From: Rugalucina vietnamica
Lineage: Eukaryota > Mollusca > Bivalvia > Lucinida > Lucinidae
Assembly: GCA_964017185.1 (NCBI GenBank)
Contig: OZ024877.1
Location: 2,706,006 to 2,770,005, forward strand
Direction of reading: 5' to 3'
DNA length: 64,000 bases
Position 1 is the stretch's first letter. Each line of letters opens with the position of its first letter. A program made the translations under genes and the position numbers. This document shows positions 40,890-50,510 of the stretch, piece by piece. The notes under the pieces were generated by a model, which saw only the letters and a program-made list of their open reading frames with translations, was not told where the DNA came from and made no database searches.

Positions 40890-43800
40890 TCACTTGAAAA
40901 CTGATTCAAGGTATGTATTTCTTGGTTCAAATTTACTCACTGCATCAACCAATTTCTTCATCCATTTGGAGACCATATTATATACGGGCTCATAGTCACG
41001 TCTGTATGATGCATATTGTTCTGCTATTCTTGCTTCCACCTCGTACCCAAGAGCTTGGTAGTGAATACTTTTCAAGTTTTCATTTTTGATTTGGTTGACC
41101 ATATCATAAGCCTCTGACTTTTTGCCATCCAACTTGAGCAGTTGAATATTATGATGATAGTACAGGTCATTTACCTTCAGCCTGATAACTTGACACTTCT
41201 GGATCAAGGATTTCAAAACTTCATCTAAGATATTTACATCTGCTGTTGTATACAGCACGCCTCCACTGAAAATTGACAGAGGATTCTCCCAGTCATTTCT
41301 GATGGAAGGCTTTTGTACATAAGACATGTAAAGAGACAGGTCATGTTCTAAAGCCTCAACAGTCACCTTTTCATCTACCTTTTTTCTTTCATTTACATGA
41401 TCAAGTAGCCTGTCTCTAACTCTTTGTGCATCATCATGAAGACCGAGTTCTGTGAAGGCCCTTTCAAGAGCTGACAAATTAATCAAATCATGATTCTTAT
41501 AAAAGTTAACCATTGGACGAGAATCCATTTCATCATCTGGCACCTTAAAATCAAACTGATTGTCAACTTCATCAACTCTTTTATATAACACATCCACTTC
41601 TTCATATGCAATATCGTCACTACCTTGTTTCATTTCATTGTCAGAATCTGCTAAATGACCTTGTAAGATATCCACTCTACCTAAATTATGCGTTGACACT
41701 GACTGTTCACCTTGGTCCATCAATGCCTTATCCAACATTCCTGCCTCGTCTACTGCTTCTGCTTCAATACTTTTCTTTGACTCTAATTTACTATATCCAG
41801 TTTCAACACTTGACAAGGCATCACTAGTTTTAGATTCCATTTCTAGCTCATGTACAGGTTTCTCCAGCTCCATTTCTGCTTCTGACTCAGCATATTTAGC
41901 TTTCTTTGAAGCAGGTTCACAGCTTTCATCGATTTCATCTGAAACACAATAATTGTCTACTTCCTTCTTATCTGACGCTGCTGAGCCTTCTTGGCATGCT
42001 TGGGACATTGCAATAATATCCTTCTCCAAACCGGCACCATTATCATCCACATCATCAACAATAACATCATCATCATCATCTGCTTCCCAGTGGTCTACAA
42101 TAGAGATTGGTTCTTCAACTAATGGCACTGCATAAACATCTTCTCCATAGTAAACACGGGTCTCTGGATCTTCTTCCATTGGTTCAATGAAATATTTATC
42201 CTCTTCTTTAACATTGTCTTCGATTTTCAGAAGGAGCTCCTGTGCCTCTGGATAACAACCAGTTATCATATAGAAATTCATAAGTTCTAAGGCTACACTT
42301 GTATCAAAGTTAAGAGATAGTGCTTTTTCAAACAATTCTTTAGATTTTGCTCTTGCAAGCTTTTGATAAGCTTCAGTCTTGGTCCCTGCATCTGATATCA
42401 TTGCTTTGACTGACAAAGTCACTACTGTAACCTCATTTTCTTTCAAGAATTCGTAATACATATCATCCTCATTTTTGTGTAAGCTTTCAAGGATCTGATG
42501 TGCTGTATTATACTCTCCAGTCATATAAGAGCATACAGCTTTTGTGGCCATAAACTCACTATTTGTGATACTCGGATCCTTGTCTCCTAGTGCATTATAA
42601 AATGCTTCAGCATCTTTTATATAAATGTTTGCTTCATTAAAGTTGTTCATGTACAAATGTGCATTAGCCAGTTTTACCAAGGTAGATGCATAAGCAGTTG
42701 GTTCAAATGTAGATGATTTTGCTTCATTTACAAAGGGTCCAAATACAGCATCATGTAACGATCCTGGCAGACGATGATAACTTCCTTGCTGTAAAAGCTG
42801 CCTAAGAGGATCATGCCTCAGCCGCAGCACAGTATACAAGGCAAAGCCTGAATATTCATCACTGTTCATCATTTCCTCTGAATCACTATCACCACGCTTA
42901 AATTCACCTTTACCGATTTTGACCTCATCCACCAGCAATTTATATAGCAGATTATTCTCCTCGACAAAGTAATGAGGCAAGTTCTTTGTTTTGATACTTG
43001 TTGCAAGCTTGTCAAGCAACTGGAATAAAATGATCACTATATTCTTTTCTTGCCAACTTTCAGGAGCAATGTTTTCACTTTCAGCAAACAATGTATTCAG
43101 TATAAAATATGAATCCAGTTTGGCATTAACACTTGCTTGGCCATACTCATATTGTTCCTCACACAGCACAGCTTTCAGGGTGTGTGCGATTTCCCTTTGA
43201 ATTCTATTCAAGCTTCTAGCTAGTTTTAGTTCAGCAAGAGAAAACGAGACCCTCCATTCATACTCTTCCCGCTTGCTTCCCATATGACCTTTAGGGACAA
43301 GAAGACAACCTGAAGACAAAATGTCATTTTTCAGTTTAGCACTAGGCCATCCACTTTTTGGTTTCCTTTCTAGCCATTTTCTTGCAATCTCTGGCCAACC
43401 AGTAGCACCAGGAGTGTTGAGATTTCTAGGGTAACGAAGGGCATATACCAAATCAGCATCTATGCATAAGTATAAAGACCTGTGGCAAATAGACACACAT
43501 GTTGATGGGCCTTGTGTTTGTATAGAGGGATAAACATCTGCCTCTTTATCTCTCGGATGATCGAGAATAGAACGAAACTCCTCTCCCAGGTAGGGCAAGA
43601 CATCTCGCCAGAAGTCTGCTCTTGATTGAGCAGTTTCAAAACTGCTGACATATCTATTTCTCAAAGATGGCTGGACAGGGAACTCATGTTTTCTGCACTT
43701 CCTTAGCATCACATAACCAGGATATGTATCTTCCCATGTCTCAATATTTAAATATGTTGGATCCGATTCTTTCGTGACATTGACAGTTTTAGTTTTATCC

Positions 43801-44201
43801 TCGCATAATCCAGCCTCATTTTCATTCTGATGTCTCTGATTGTCATCATTATCACCCAACTGTTCTTTGATCTTTTGTCTTAAGTCTTCTTTATCATATT
43901 CACATTCTTCTCGAATATCTTTTTCATAAACAGCTACAACATCTATGTCTCTCGCTTCTAAATAATCGTCAGTATGTAGATAAAATCCTTGAGCTGCACT
44001 TCCAGCAACATAAAGTGATGTTTCTCCAACCTTATGTACATCTGATGGTAAATCCTTTATAAGCTGTTCTGAGGTTTTTAGCAAGCTATGCTTTAGTTCC
44101 AAACTATAGTAGAGCATGAAGACAACTGCAGCATACTGGACATGGGAGACTGGATCAACTGTTTTGTCTGACAGCACCCATTTGATAGTCTCTTCGTCCA
44201 T
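40890..44201 (-). CDS. Mab-21/cGAS-like receptor with TPR-like and acidic regions, 1103 aa
   Basis: A nucleotidyltransferase-fold protein of the Mab-21/cGAS-like (cGLR) family, whose active members sense foreign nucleic acid and make cyclic dinucleotides. Residues ~1-430 are this domain: AGSAAQG (G67, S68), then RDIDVVAVYE with D85 and D87, and IDADLVYALRYP with D250 aligned to the third metal-binding Asp of cGAS. All three acidic positions are present, so activity is possible. SSGCLLVPKGH and EWRVSFSLAEL (~297-325) are Mab-21 signatures. The cGAS zinc-ribbon cysteines are absent. Residues ~500-665 look like TPR helices (LANAHLYMNNFNEA, ALSLNFDTSVALELM). Residues ~670-900 are acidic and probably disordered, with EADDDDD. 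Residues ~900-1103 are again helical. A single exon, start at the first ATG. Expanded cGLR families are known in bivalves. Ligand, product and role here are unknown. Confidence 0.88.
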   Translation of the reverse strand: MDEETIKWVLSDKTVDPVSHVQYAAVVFMLYYSLELKHSLLKTSEQLIKDLPSDVHKVGETSLYVAGSAAQGFYLHTDDYLEARDIDVVAVYEKDIREECEYDKEDLRQKIKEQLGDNDDNQRHQNENEAGLCEDKTKTVNVTKESDPTYLNIETWEDTYPGYVMLRKCRKHEFPVQPSLRNRYVSSFETAQSRADFWRDVLPYLGEEFRSILDHPRDKEADVYPSIQTQGPSTCVSICHRSLYLCIDADLVYALRYPRNLNTPGATGWPEIARKWLERKPKSGWPSAKLKNDILSSGCLLVPKGHMGSKREEYEWRVSFSLAELKLARSLNRIQREIAHTLKAVLCEEQYEYGQASVNAKLDSYFILNTLFAESENIAPESWQEKNIVIILFQLLDKLATSIKTKNLPHYFVEENNLLYKLLVDEVKIGKGEFKRGDSDSEEMMNSDEYSGFALYTVLRLRHDPLRQLLQQGSYHRLPGSLHDAVFGPFVNEAKSSTFEPTAYASTLVKLANAHLYMNNFNEANIYIKDAEAFYNALGDKDPSITNSEFMATKAVCSYMTGEYNTAHQILESLHKNEDDMYYEFLKENEVTVVTLSVKAMISDAGTKTEAYQKLARAKSKELFEKALSLNFDTSVALELMNFYMITGCYPEAQELLLKIEDNVKEEDKYFIEPMEEDPETRVYYGEDVYAVPLVEEPISIVDHWEADDDDDVIVDDVDDNGAGLEKDIIAMSQACQEGSAASDKKEVDNYCVSDEIDESCEPASKKAKYAESEAEMELEKPVHELEMESKTSDALSSVETGYSKLESKKSIEAEAVDEAGMLDKALMDQGEQSVSTHNLGRVDILQGHLADSDNEMKQGSDDIAYEEVDVLYKRVDEVDNQFDFKVPDDEMDSRPMVNFYKNHDLINLSALERAFTELGLHDDAQRVRDRLLDHVNERKKVDEKVTVEALEHDLSLYMSYVQKPSIRNDWENPLSIFSGGVLYTTADVNILDEVLKSLIQKCQVIRLKVNDLYYHHNIQLLKLDGKKSEAYDMVNQIKNENLKSIHYQALGYEVEARIAEQYASYRRDYEPVYNMVSKWMKKLVDAVSKFEPRNTYLESVFK

Positions 44202-44510
44202 TCTTTACAATCTGCAGTCTGGTGTACACATGTAACAAACATAACCAATTTACTTTCATCATACATGCACTTCATTTTGGTATATTTGTATTGTGTTTAA
44301 TACCAAAGCCAGCAATTTTGAAGTCATGTTAAGATGTAGCTACTGATATCCAAACATGAACTAGTACAATTGCGAGTTAGAGTGCCTTCCACAAGGATAC
44401 ATCTCAGAGCCAGCGTAGTTCAATCCTATTGCATCTCAGATCCAGTCTGGTGCTCTACCACTAGGCCACCACGCTGCCAAACTCTAAACATGAGGAGAAT
44501 GGAAATATAT
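44202..44510 (-). repeat. Upstream region of Mab-21-like gene with tRNA-derived SINE-like sequence
   Basis: About 44,350-44,480 on the minus strand has GTGGCCTAGTGGTAGAGCACC as A-box-like and GGATTGAACTAC as B-box-like blocks. No TATA box can be placed with confidence. Confidence 0.4.
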
Positions 44511-44620
44511 GTCACCCATGTGTTGTTTACCACAAATGTGTTAATTGTTTCACCCATGTGTTGTTTACCACAAATGTGTTGTTTCACCCATGTGTTGTTT
44601 ACCACAAATGTGTTGTTTAG
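44511..44620 (+). repeat. Minisatellite, ~36-bp unit
   Basis: Three copies of CACCCATGTGTTGTTTACC followed by ACAAATGTGTT. Confidence 0.75.
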
Positions 44621-44856
44621 TTTTTGTGCAGTTTTTGTGCTGTTGGCGCCTTATGTATGTTTTCATATTTTTAGTTAAGTTAAGGTAACTGAGTGGCCAC
44701 CTATTGGGAAAATAGCTGCTCATTCGGCTTACGATATGTTTCATGGTATAAAGTACCTGATTGTTAGTTTGATTTTTTCCCACCTCGGTTTTTGGAGTGG
44801 GAATCTTTTTCTGATTGCGCCTTTTCCTGATCTTTGCCTACTTGTACCTTTTTAAC
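44621..44856 (+). repeat. SINE-like repeat S1
   Basis: TGTTGGCGCCTTATGTATG through GGCCACCTATTGGG and CCCACCTCGG to CCTACTTGTACCTT. Confidence 0.7.
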
Positions 44857-45544
44857 ACAAAATAATATATTTTTTGTCAGATAATAAATAACAACAAACA
44901 CACAAACAAACAAACAAAACGTTTGCTTCCTTAATAAGAAAATCCCCTTCTGAATGATTGATTTAATGATTTATTCTCTTAGAATTGCAAGAAAACTAGT
45001 TTTGAATGGTAAATTGTTATGCTTTACCTTGTTTAGTAGACATCTCGTATAACACATATATGTTCCATGTGACCAAGGACACTCTATCGATAGAGTGTCT
45101 GTATATGCCATTCTATGGAAATGCGCCTTTTCACAATATCTTAGATATTTATATCGTGTTCATGATGTCTTCTTGCTTTAATTCACACAATAATTATTAT
45201 ATCAGAATTCATGACATACCAATTTAGAAGTAAATTATTGCAGAAGTAAATCTATACCATACTTGTATGTGAGTAATCACTGAGGTGTATCATTGCATAA
45301 AATCCGCTGAACATATTTGCTATACACAATTGATTTTTAAAGTAAATACATTGAAACAGCTGATTTTGTATTCGGAACAAGTACTGGAATATTACTGAAA
45401 CAGAAATATATACTAACCTTAACTCTAGACCACATGCATTTTTTATTATGTTTTCACTATATATATACACTGTGTATAGAAAGACATCGGTAGAGATGAG
45501 TCTGCATGAATTAGCCATTCCCTCGGTTGTATGTTCTTTGAATC
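44857..45544. other. Spacer with perfect 22-bp palindrome
   Basis: AT-rich, no gene. 45,078-45,099 is a perfect palindrome centred on TATCGATA with arms GACACTC. Confidence 0.4.
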
Positions 45545-45935
45545 AGTGTGTATAGTTGTCATTTTGGTTGCTTCCTACCTGACTTTTTAGAGATTTACCA
45601 CGAGGACCGAACACTGAACTAACTATATATAAATGTGTGAGGTTAGGGCCTGTAAAATCGATTCAAGCCCCCCAGTAATTTTATATTACTGATCGTTCAA
45701 AGGCGATATTTCTGTTGTGGTTCTATTTTAATTATGTTTTGGGAGTCGATTTTGTGCTGTTTGAACCTTACATACGTTTTCATAGTTTTAGTTCCGGTAA
45801 CTGAGTGGCCGCCAGTATCATGAGTATAAGTACCTAATCGTCGTTTTAGTTTTATTTCCCACCTCGGTTTTTGAAGTGGGATTTTTTTTTCTGATTGCGC
45901 TTTTTCCTGGTCGTACCTTTTTAGGTCCTGATTGC
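45545..45935 (+). repeat. SINE-like repeat S1, longer copy
   Basis: Begins near AGAGATTTACCACGAGGACCG, contains ATTACTGATCGTTCAAAGGCG, and ends in TTTTTCCTGGTCGTACC with an internal deletion near the 3' end. The same 5' part is present at 47.74 kb. Confidence 0.65.
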
Positions 45936-45993
45936 CATCGATAATGAAGGCATTCGATTTACCTGTCTTGACTCATATTCATTTGCTACTTCG

Positions 45994-46270
45994 CATTACG
46001 AAAACATGCCCGTACAATATACAGTGATTTTTAAATTTGTAAAAAATGAAAATTTTCAGTAGAATATTTTTGATATTTTTCTTATTTTTGCTCAAAACAT
46101 AGATTGTGGGTACACGTTAGAACCGCCTCTGCGCGGCGGTTCTAACGAGTACCCACAATATATGTTTTGGAGCAAAAATAAGAAAAATAGGTATACCCCT
46201 GCATACCCCAGTTTTTCTACATAAAAGTGGGGTTTAAGGGGGTATACATTGCACGGTCATGTTTTCCTGT
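45994..46270. mobile_element. M2 MITE, best-preserved copy
   Basis: CATTACGAAAACATGCCCGT to GCACGGTCATGTTTTCCTG. The centre pairs ACACGTTAGAACCGCC with GGCGGTTCTAACGAGT, continuing into CATAGATTGTGGGT and ACCCACAATATATG. Confidence 0.88.
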
Positions 46271-46291
46271 TCTGTTACGCGATTGTCCTGA

Positions 46292-46510
46292 AAAGGTACA
46301 AGTAGGCAACGACCAGGAAAATGTGCAATCAGAAAGAGATTCCCATTCCAAAAACCGAGGTGGGGAAAAAAACTAAATTAACATGAAAACATATCGTAAG
46401 CCGAATGAGCAGCTATTATATCAATAGGTGACCACTCAGTTACCTAAACTTAACTAAAAATATGAAAACATATGAAGCCGCAAGCAGCACAAAAAATTTA
46501 AACACCAGGC
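46292..46510 (-). repeat. SINE-like repeat S1
   Basis: Minus-strand 3' end at 46,292 (GTTGCCTACTTGTACC), directly next to the M2 copy. Confidence 0.65.
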
Positions 46511-46998
46511 TATCGGATCAGTGACGTGGTTCGATCTCGACCACGGTCTAAGTCTTAGTATGCTTTGGAGACAGTGTCTACAAATGCTGCTGGTAACAAT
46601 TACTGGTCTACGTCTTCTCAATTCACTGTGGTGGCCTTTAGTAGGTCATCCTGTAGTGACACTATCCCAGGCTGGGGGAAACCGTTTATCCAGCTGTTTG
46701 TTGTTTTCAGGGGATGGTCGTTTCTTTCTGTCATACTGTCAATAAATCATGTGACGTTACTGTCGGAGGCTGGTGGCTGTTCCTTAATTGTGTCAGTCCT
46801 GACTTGTGAGGGCCGTTCCTTACAGTAGCTCTTGTCAGACTTTCTGATATCCTAGTCAAGTTCTGAAGATGTCTCCTCTTTTGGATCTCTCAGCACTTCT
46901 GATAAGGATACGTCATCGGCAGTCACAGTTATGCATAATGCTGTGGTAGTTACATGTTTCATTCGTGATAACCAACTGGCATCTGTACAGTACTTTGT
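46511..46998. other. Spacer, no gene seen
   Basis: Overlapping short frames have no recognisable family. Confidence 0.3.
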
Positions 46999-47051
46999 TT
47001 TCTTCTTCTTCTTCTTCTTCTTCTTCTTCTTCTTCTTCTTCTTCTTCTTCC
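46999..47051 (+). repeat. (TTC)n microsatellite
   Basis: About 17 TTC units; the poly-Lys frame on the other strand is an artefact of it. Confidence 0.85.
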
Positions 47052-47079
47052 GGTTAATAGTCAGGATTCTTGATAGAAA

Positions 47080-47390
47080 GGTACAAGTAGGCAAAGATCA
47101 GGAAAAGGCGCAATCAGAAAAAGATTCCCACTCCAAAAACCGAGGTGGGAAAAAACCAAACTAACAATCAGGTACTTATACCATGAAACATATCGTAAGC
47201 CGAATGAGCAGCTATTTTCCCAATAGGTGGCCACTCAGTTACCTTAACTTAACTAAAAATATGAAAACATACATAAGGCGCCAACAGCACAAAAAAAATT
47301 TAAACACCAAGACATAAAACAAAAAGAACCACTACAGAAGTATCGACTTGGAACGATCAGTAACACAAAGTTACTGAATTTACTGTTGAC
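47080..47390 (-). repeat. SINE-like repeat S1
   Basis: Minus-strand 3' end at AAAGGTACAAGTAGGC, continuing to CACTACAGAAGTATCG and GATCAGTAACACAAAG. Confidence 0.7.
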
Positions 47391-47399
47391 CAGCGTAAG

Positions 47400-48053
47400 G
47401 GAAAAGAGACAACTTCCTCTCTTCCGTTTTAAAATAGTTAAAACATCAGAGGTTGGTAGTCTCTTAGCTTCTGGGAGTCGGCAGCTGGTGATCTAGGCCG
47501 ACTGTGAGCTCCTCGATGGTCTGGGGGTCTGTGGCCGCAGCAGGTAGGCGATTCCACTTGGATGGTTCTGGTAAAGAAGGAGTTCTTGTATACAGCGACT
47601 GGCGGTGGGCTGGTATAGTCTCTGTTGACCTCTGGTGAGCCTGTCTTTGAAACGGAGAACATCACCAGTGTCCATGCCTACGTCTACGTCAGGATGTTTA
47701 TCATGATTCATCTGTTTGTTCTTGATGATTCATTGACTAGTTAGAGATTCACCACGAGGACCGAAGAACTAACTAAATGTTATGAACCACTGCAGAAGCT
47801 GAGGGTGAGGTTATGGCCATGTAAAACCGGTTTAAGCCCGCCAGTAACTTTATGTTACTGATCGTTCCAAGGCGATACTTCTGTGGTGGTTCTTTTTGTT
47901 TTATGTCTTAGTGTTTAAATTTTTTGTGCTGTTGGCTCCTTATGTATGTTTTCATATTTTAGTTAAGGTAAGGTAACTGAGTGGCCACCTATTGGGAAAA
48001 TAGCTGCTCATTCCGCTTACGAAATGTTTTCATTGTATAAGTGCCTGATTGTT

Positions 48054-48099
<46 letters not shown>

Positions 48100-48600
48100 C
48101 CACATCGGTTTTTGGAGTGGGAATCTTTTTCTGATTGCGTCTTTTCCTGATCTTTGCCTACTTGTACCTTTCCATGTCTACAGCTCCATGCCGTATCTAG
48201 TATAGAGTTGTCAATCTGTCCTTCTTTCTCCTGCATTCTATCTAGTGTCTCCCAACCAAAATCTTTGACCATTCGGGTTACACATTCTCTCAGTATAGTT
48301 GCCATGAACGAAACGAGCTGCCTATCTCTGCACTTTCTCTAGCTTGACAATGTCATCTGAACTTGTGGCATGTTGATGCTGGTGATGCATAGTCAAGGGC
48401 TGGTCTCACAAGAGAGGTGTATGCTGTGCACTTGACTTCCTTGGTACATTGTCCGAGGTTTCGTCCTAGAGTTCTAGCTGATTTAGCTGCTACCGCGTCT
48501 ACATGTCTGTGCCAGCTGAGGTCATTACTGAAGGTTATGTCGAGATACTTTCCGTTGCCTACCACTTCAAGGGTGTGTTTTCAACTCCTGTTACTGATTG
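47400..48600 (-). pseudogene. LINE reverse transcriptase C-terminus, split by S1 and frameshifted
   Basis: On the minus strand, 48,565-48,180 reads as the post-RT region (GKYLDITFSNDLSWHRHVD, TAYTSLVRPALDYASP, then RMVKDFGWETLDRMQ). It resumes at 47,711-47,440 with PVAVYKNSFFTRTIQV and, after a one-base shift, the WNRLPAA-like end. The S1 copy at 47,735-48,172 lies exactly between the two parts. There is no complete RT domain. Confidence 0.75.
47735..48172 (+). repeat. SINE-like repeat S1, near full length, with T44 run
   Basis: ~435 bp from AGATTCACCACGAGGACCG to CCTACTTGTACCTTTC, interrupting the LINE fragment. A run of 44 T (48,056-48,099) replaces the six T before CCCACCTCGG in other copies. 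Confidence 0.75.
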
Positions 48601-48973
48601 AGCAGTTATAGTTCGAAAGTTCTGCTAATCAGCGTTTTCCCTTAGCATCCACTATGATTGGATTTTTGATTTCCAAATTAAATGTTGGGTTGTTCAGATG
48701 TTTTTGCGCGAGTGTCATTTAGAACCAGAATTTTATGGTGACTTGGTTTACAAATTTTAAGACGATAATAGGAACGAAGGATTTTTCTCATCAGTTAAGA
48801 AAAAACACGTTACAAATCTATAGGATTTTAGATCTACTTAAATTCTGAATGCGTTATTTCTTGGTACAAGATACAAGAAACTTTATTTAGATGATAAAAA
48901 TAAAACTGAGATCCTTTAAGAGCAGTGAACATATTAATGATAAAGGGAATGGGCCATACCGCTGTTTAGAAAA
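48601..48973. other. AT-rich spacer
   Basis: Nothing recognisable. Confidence 0.3.
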
Positions 48974-49048
48974 AGGTACAAGCAGGCAAAGATCAGGAAA
49001 AGGCGCAATCAGAAAAAGATTCCCACTCCAAAAACCGAGGTCGACATT
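48974..49048 (-). repeat. SINE-like repeat S1, 75-bp stub
   Basis: Only the 3' 75 bases (AAGGTACAAGCAGGC to CCAAAAACCGAGG) remain, consistent with strong 5' truncation. Confidence 0.65.
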
Positions 49049-49865
49049 TGAATATAGAACATTGTAACGTAAATGATTTTGTCGACAAACATATCAAAGT
49101 TCTATACATAAGATAACAAGCATCACAATTAAACGAGACATATCACAGCATGCAAAAATTATATATATACACAGAGACAATCAAGATAATTTGGGATATA
49201 GATAAAAGTTTCATTTTCTTTTTTTTTTTTTTTTCTTTTCTTTTTTTTTCAGAACTCAGCTGACTTTATTATATGGTCATGAAAATTACAAGACATGAAA
49301 ATCAGAACCAATGCTGGTGCCTCTCCCTGCTGTACGGCAGTCCACACTAGCACAGGAAAGGCAACAGTATTAGTGTAGCATAAAGTGCTACTTTTTAAGC
49401 ACCAGGACATTGTCTTCTATAAAAAGAAGGCATATACCATGGTGATAAGTAACAAGATGGAAATATGGCTCTTCCCCCACCAATCGTTCTCTCCTATCCT
49501 AGAAAGATAAACAGCATACGAGGCTTAGGCCAAAATTAAGCTACAGTCGAAAGCGAAAATTAGGCAAGAAATAATGTAGGCTATGAGAAAGGGTTTATAT
49601 CACAAAGACATAAAGGTCATCATGTGAAATTGTAAGGAGAGTATTAACAGTTAAGACTTTATAAAAACCAAAGAGATTAGTTACAAGAAACTAACTAGAA
49701 ACTAAAGATAGTATTGCTGAAATAAAGATATGTTAAGAATTTGAAAGCAAACTGAAAATGAAAGCAAAATTTAAAAAATAAATAAATAAATAAATATAAT
49801 AAAATAAAGCAAAGCAAACAAAGAGCATAAAGCAAATAAGATTTGAACAAGTAAAGCATAAATTA
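49049..49865. other. AT-rich spacer with pyrimidine tracts
   Basis: No gene seen. A T/C-rich run lies at ~49,217-49,250 and an AAATA run near 49,780. Confidence 0.3.
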
Positions 49866-50510
49866 TTAAGTTTTGCTCATTGAACACTTGCACGATGGCC
49901 CACTCCATGTCTCGATCAGCCTCTTGAACTCCCTACAGTCATCGACTTTCCGCAGGTTGTTCGGGAGACTGTCGGCCTCGTAGCAAAAAGGAGATTTACC
50001 GTACTTTGTGGTACGGAGTAACGAACTCTTGGGACATCTACCAGGTTGTCATTACTGAAAGAGTAATTTTAGTTTTTAAAGATCATGTAAATAAACAAGT
50101 GACATTTTTTATGTACAATCTTAAAAGTTGCGATAGCCATTAATCTTATCCTACTGACAAGAAGGTAAGAAGTGTAGACATATTCACATTTTCGAGTAGT
50201 TCCATATGAGCTATCAAAATCGTTTATAAAAAAAACACAATGCGCTATATTGCATTTTTCCATTTTGGCACAACTTGTTTTCGAGCAAAAATGCCAAACG
50301 AGAGGACAGTAATTAAAATAAGATCTTACGAAGGATTTGTAAATTAAAATCTTTGTTTCAGTGGATAGGTATTTGCTAAGACGTAGTAAAACATTGATCT
50401 GTGACTGTCTTGCTGCTTTTTTTACAAACATGTATGTTAGAGATGTGAAGATCAAAAATTTAACATATATAGTCAAAGGTGAGTCCTAGGAGGTTTAAAG
50501 AATTTTGGTT
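49866..50510 (-). pseudogene. LINE C-terminal fragment, second family
   Basis: Minus-strand frames read LLRLSKYLSTETKILIYKSF, SYFNYCPLVWHFCS (50,476-50,069) and, in another frame, KYGKSPFCYEADSLPNNLRK and FKRLIETWSGPSCKCSMSKT to a stop at 49,866. The ending ETWSGPSCKCS is typical of a LINE family distinct from the two at 0-6 kb. It is frameshifted and lacks the catalytic core. Confidence 0.7.

Noticed and set aside
40890-44201. Possibility that the 1103-codon ORF is a transposon protein
   Set aside because: Mab-21 signatures and the cGAS-like acidic residues are clear, and no transposase or integrase motif is present.
46852-47164. Frames rich in Lys or Phe
   Set aside because: Produced by the (TTC)n microsatellite and the adjoining S1 repeat.
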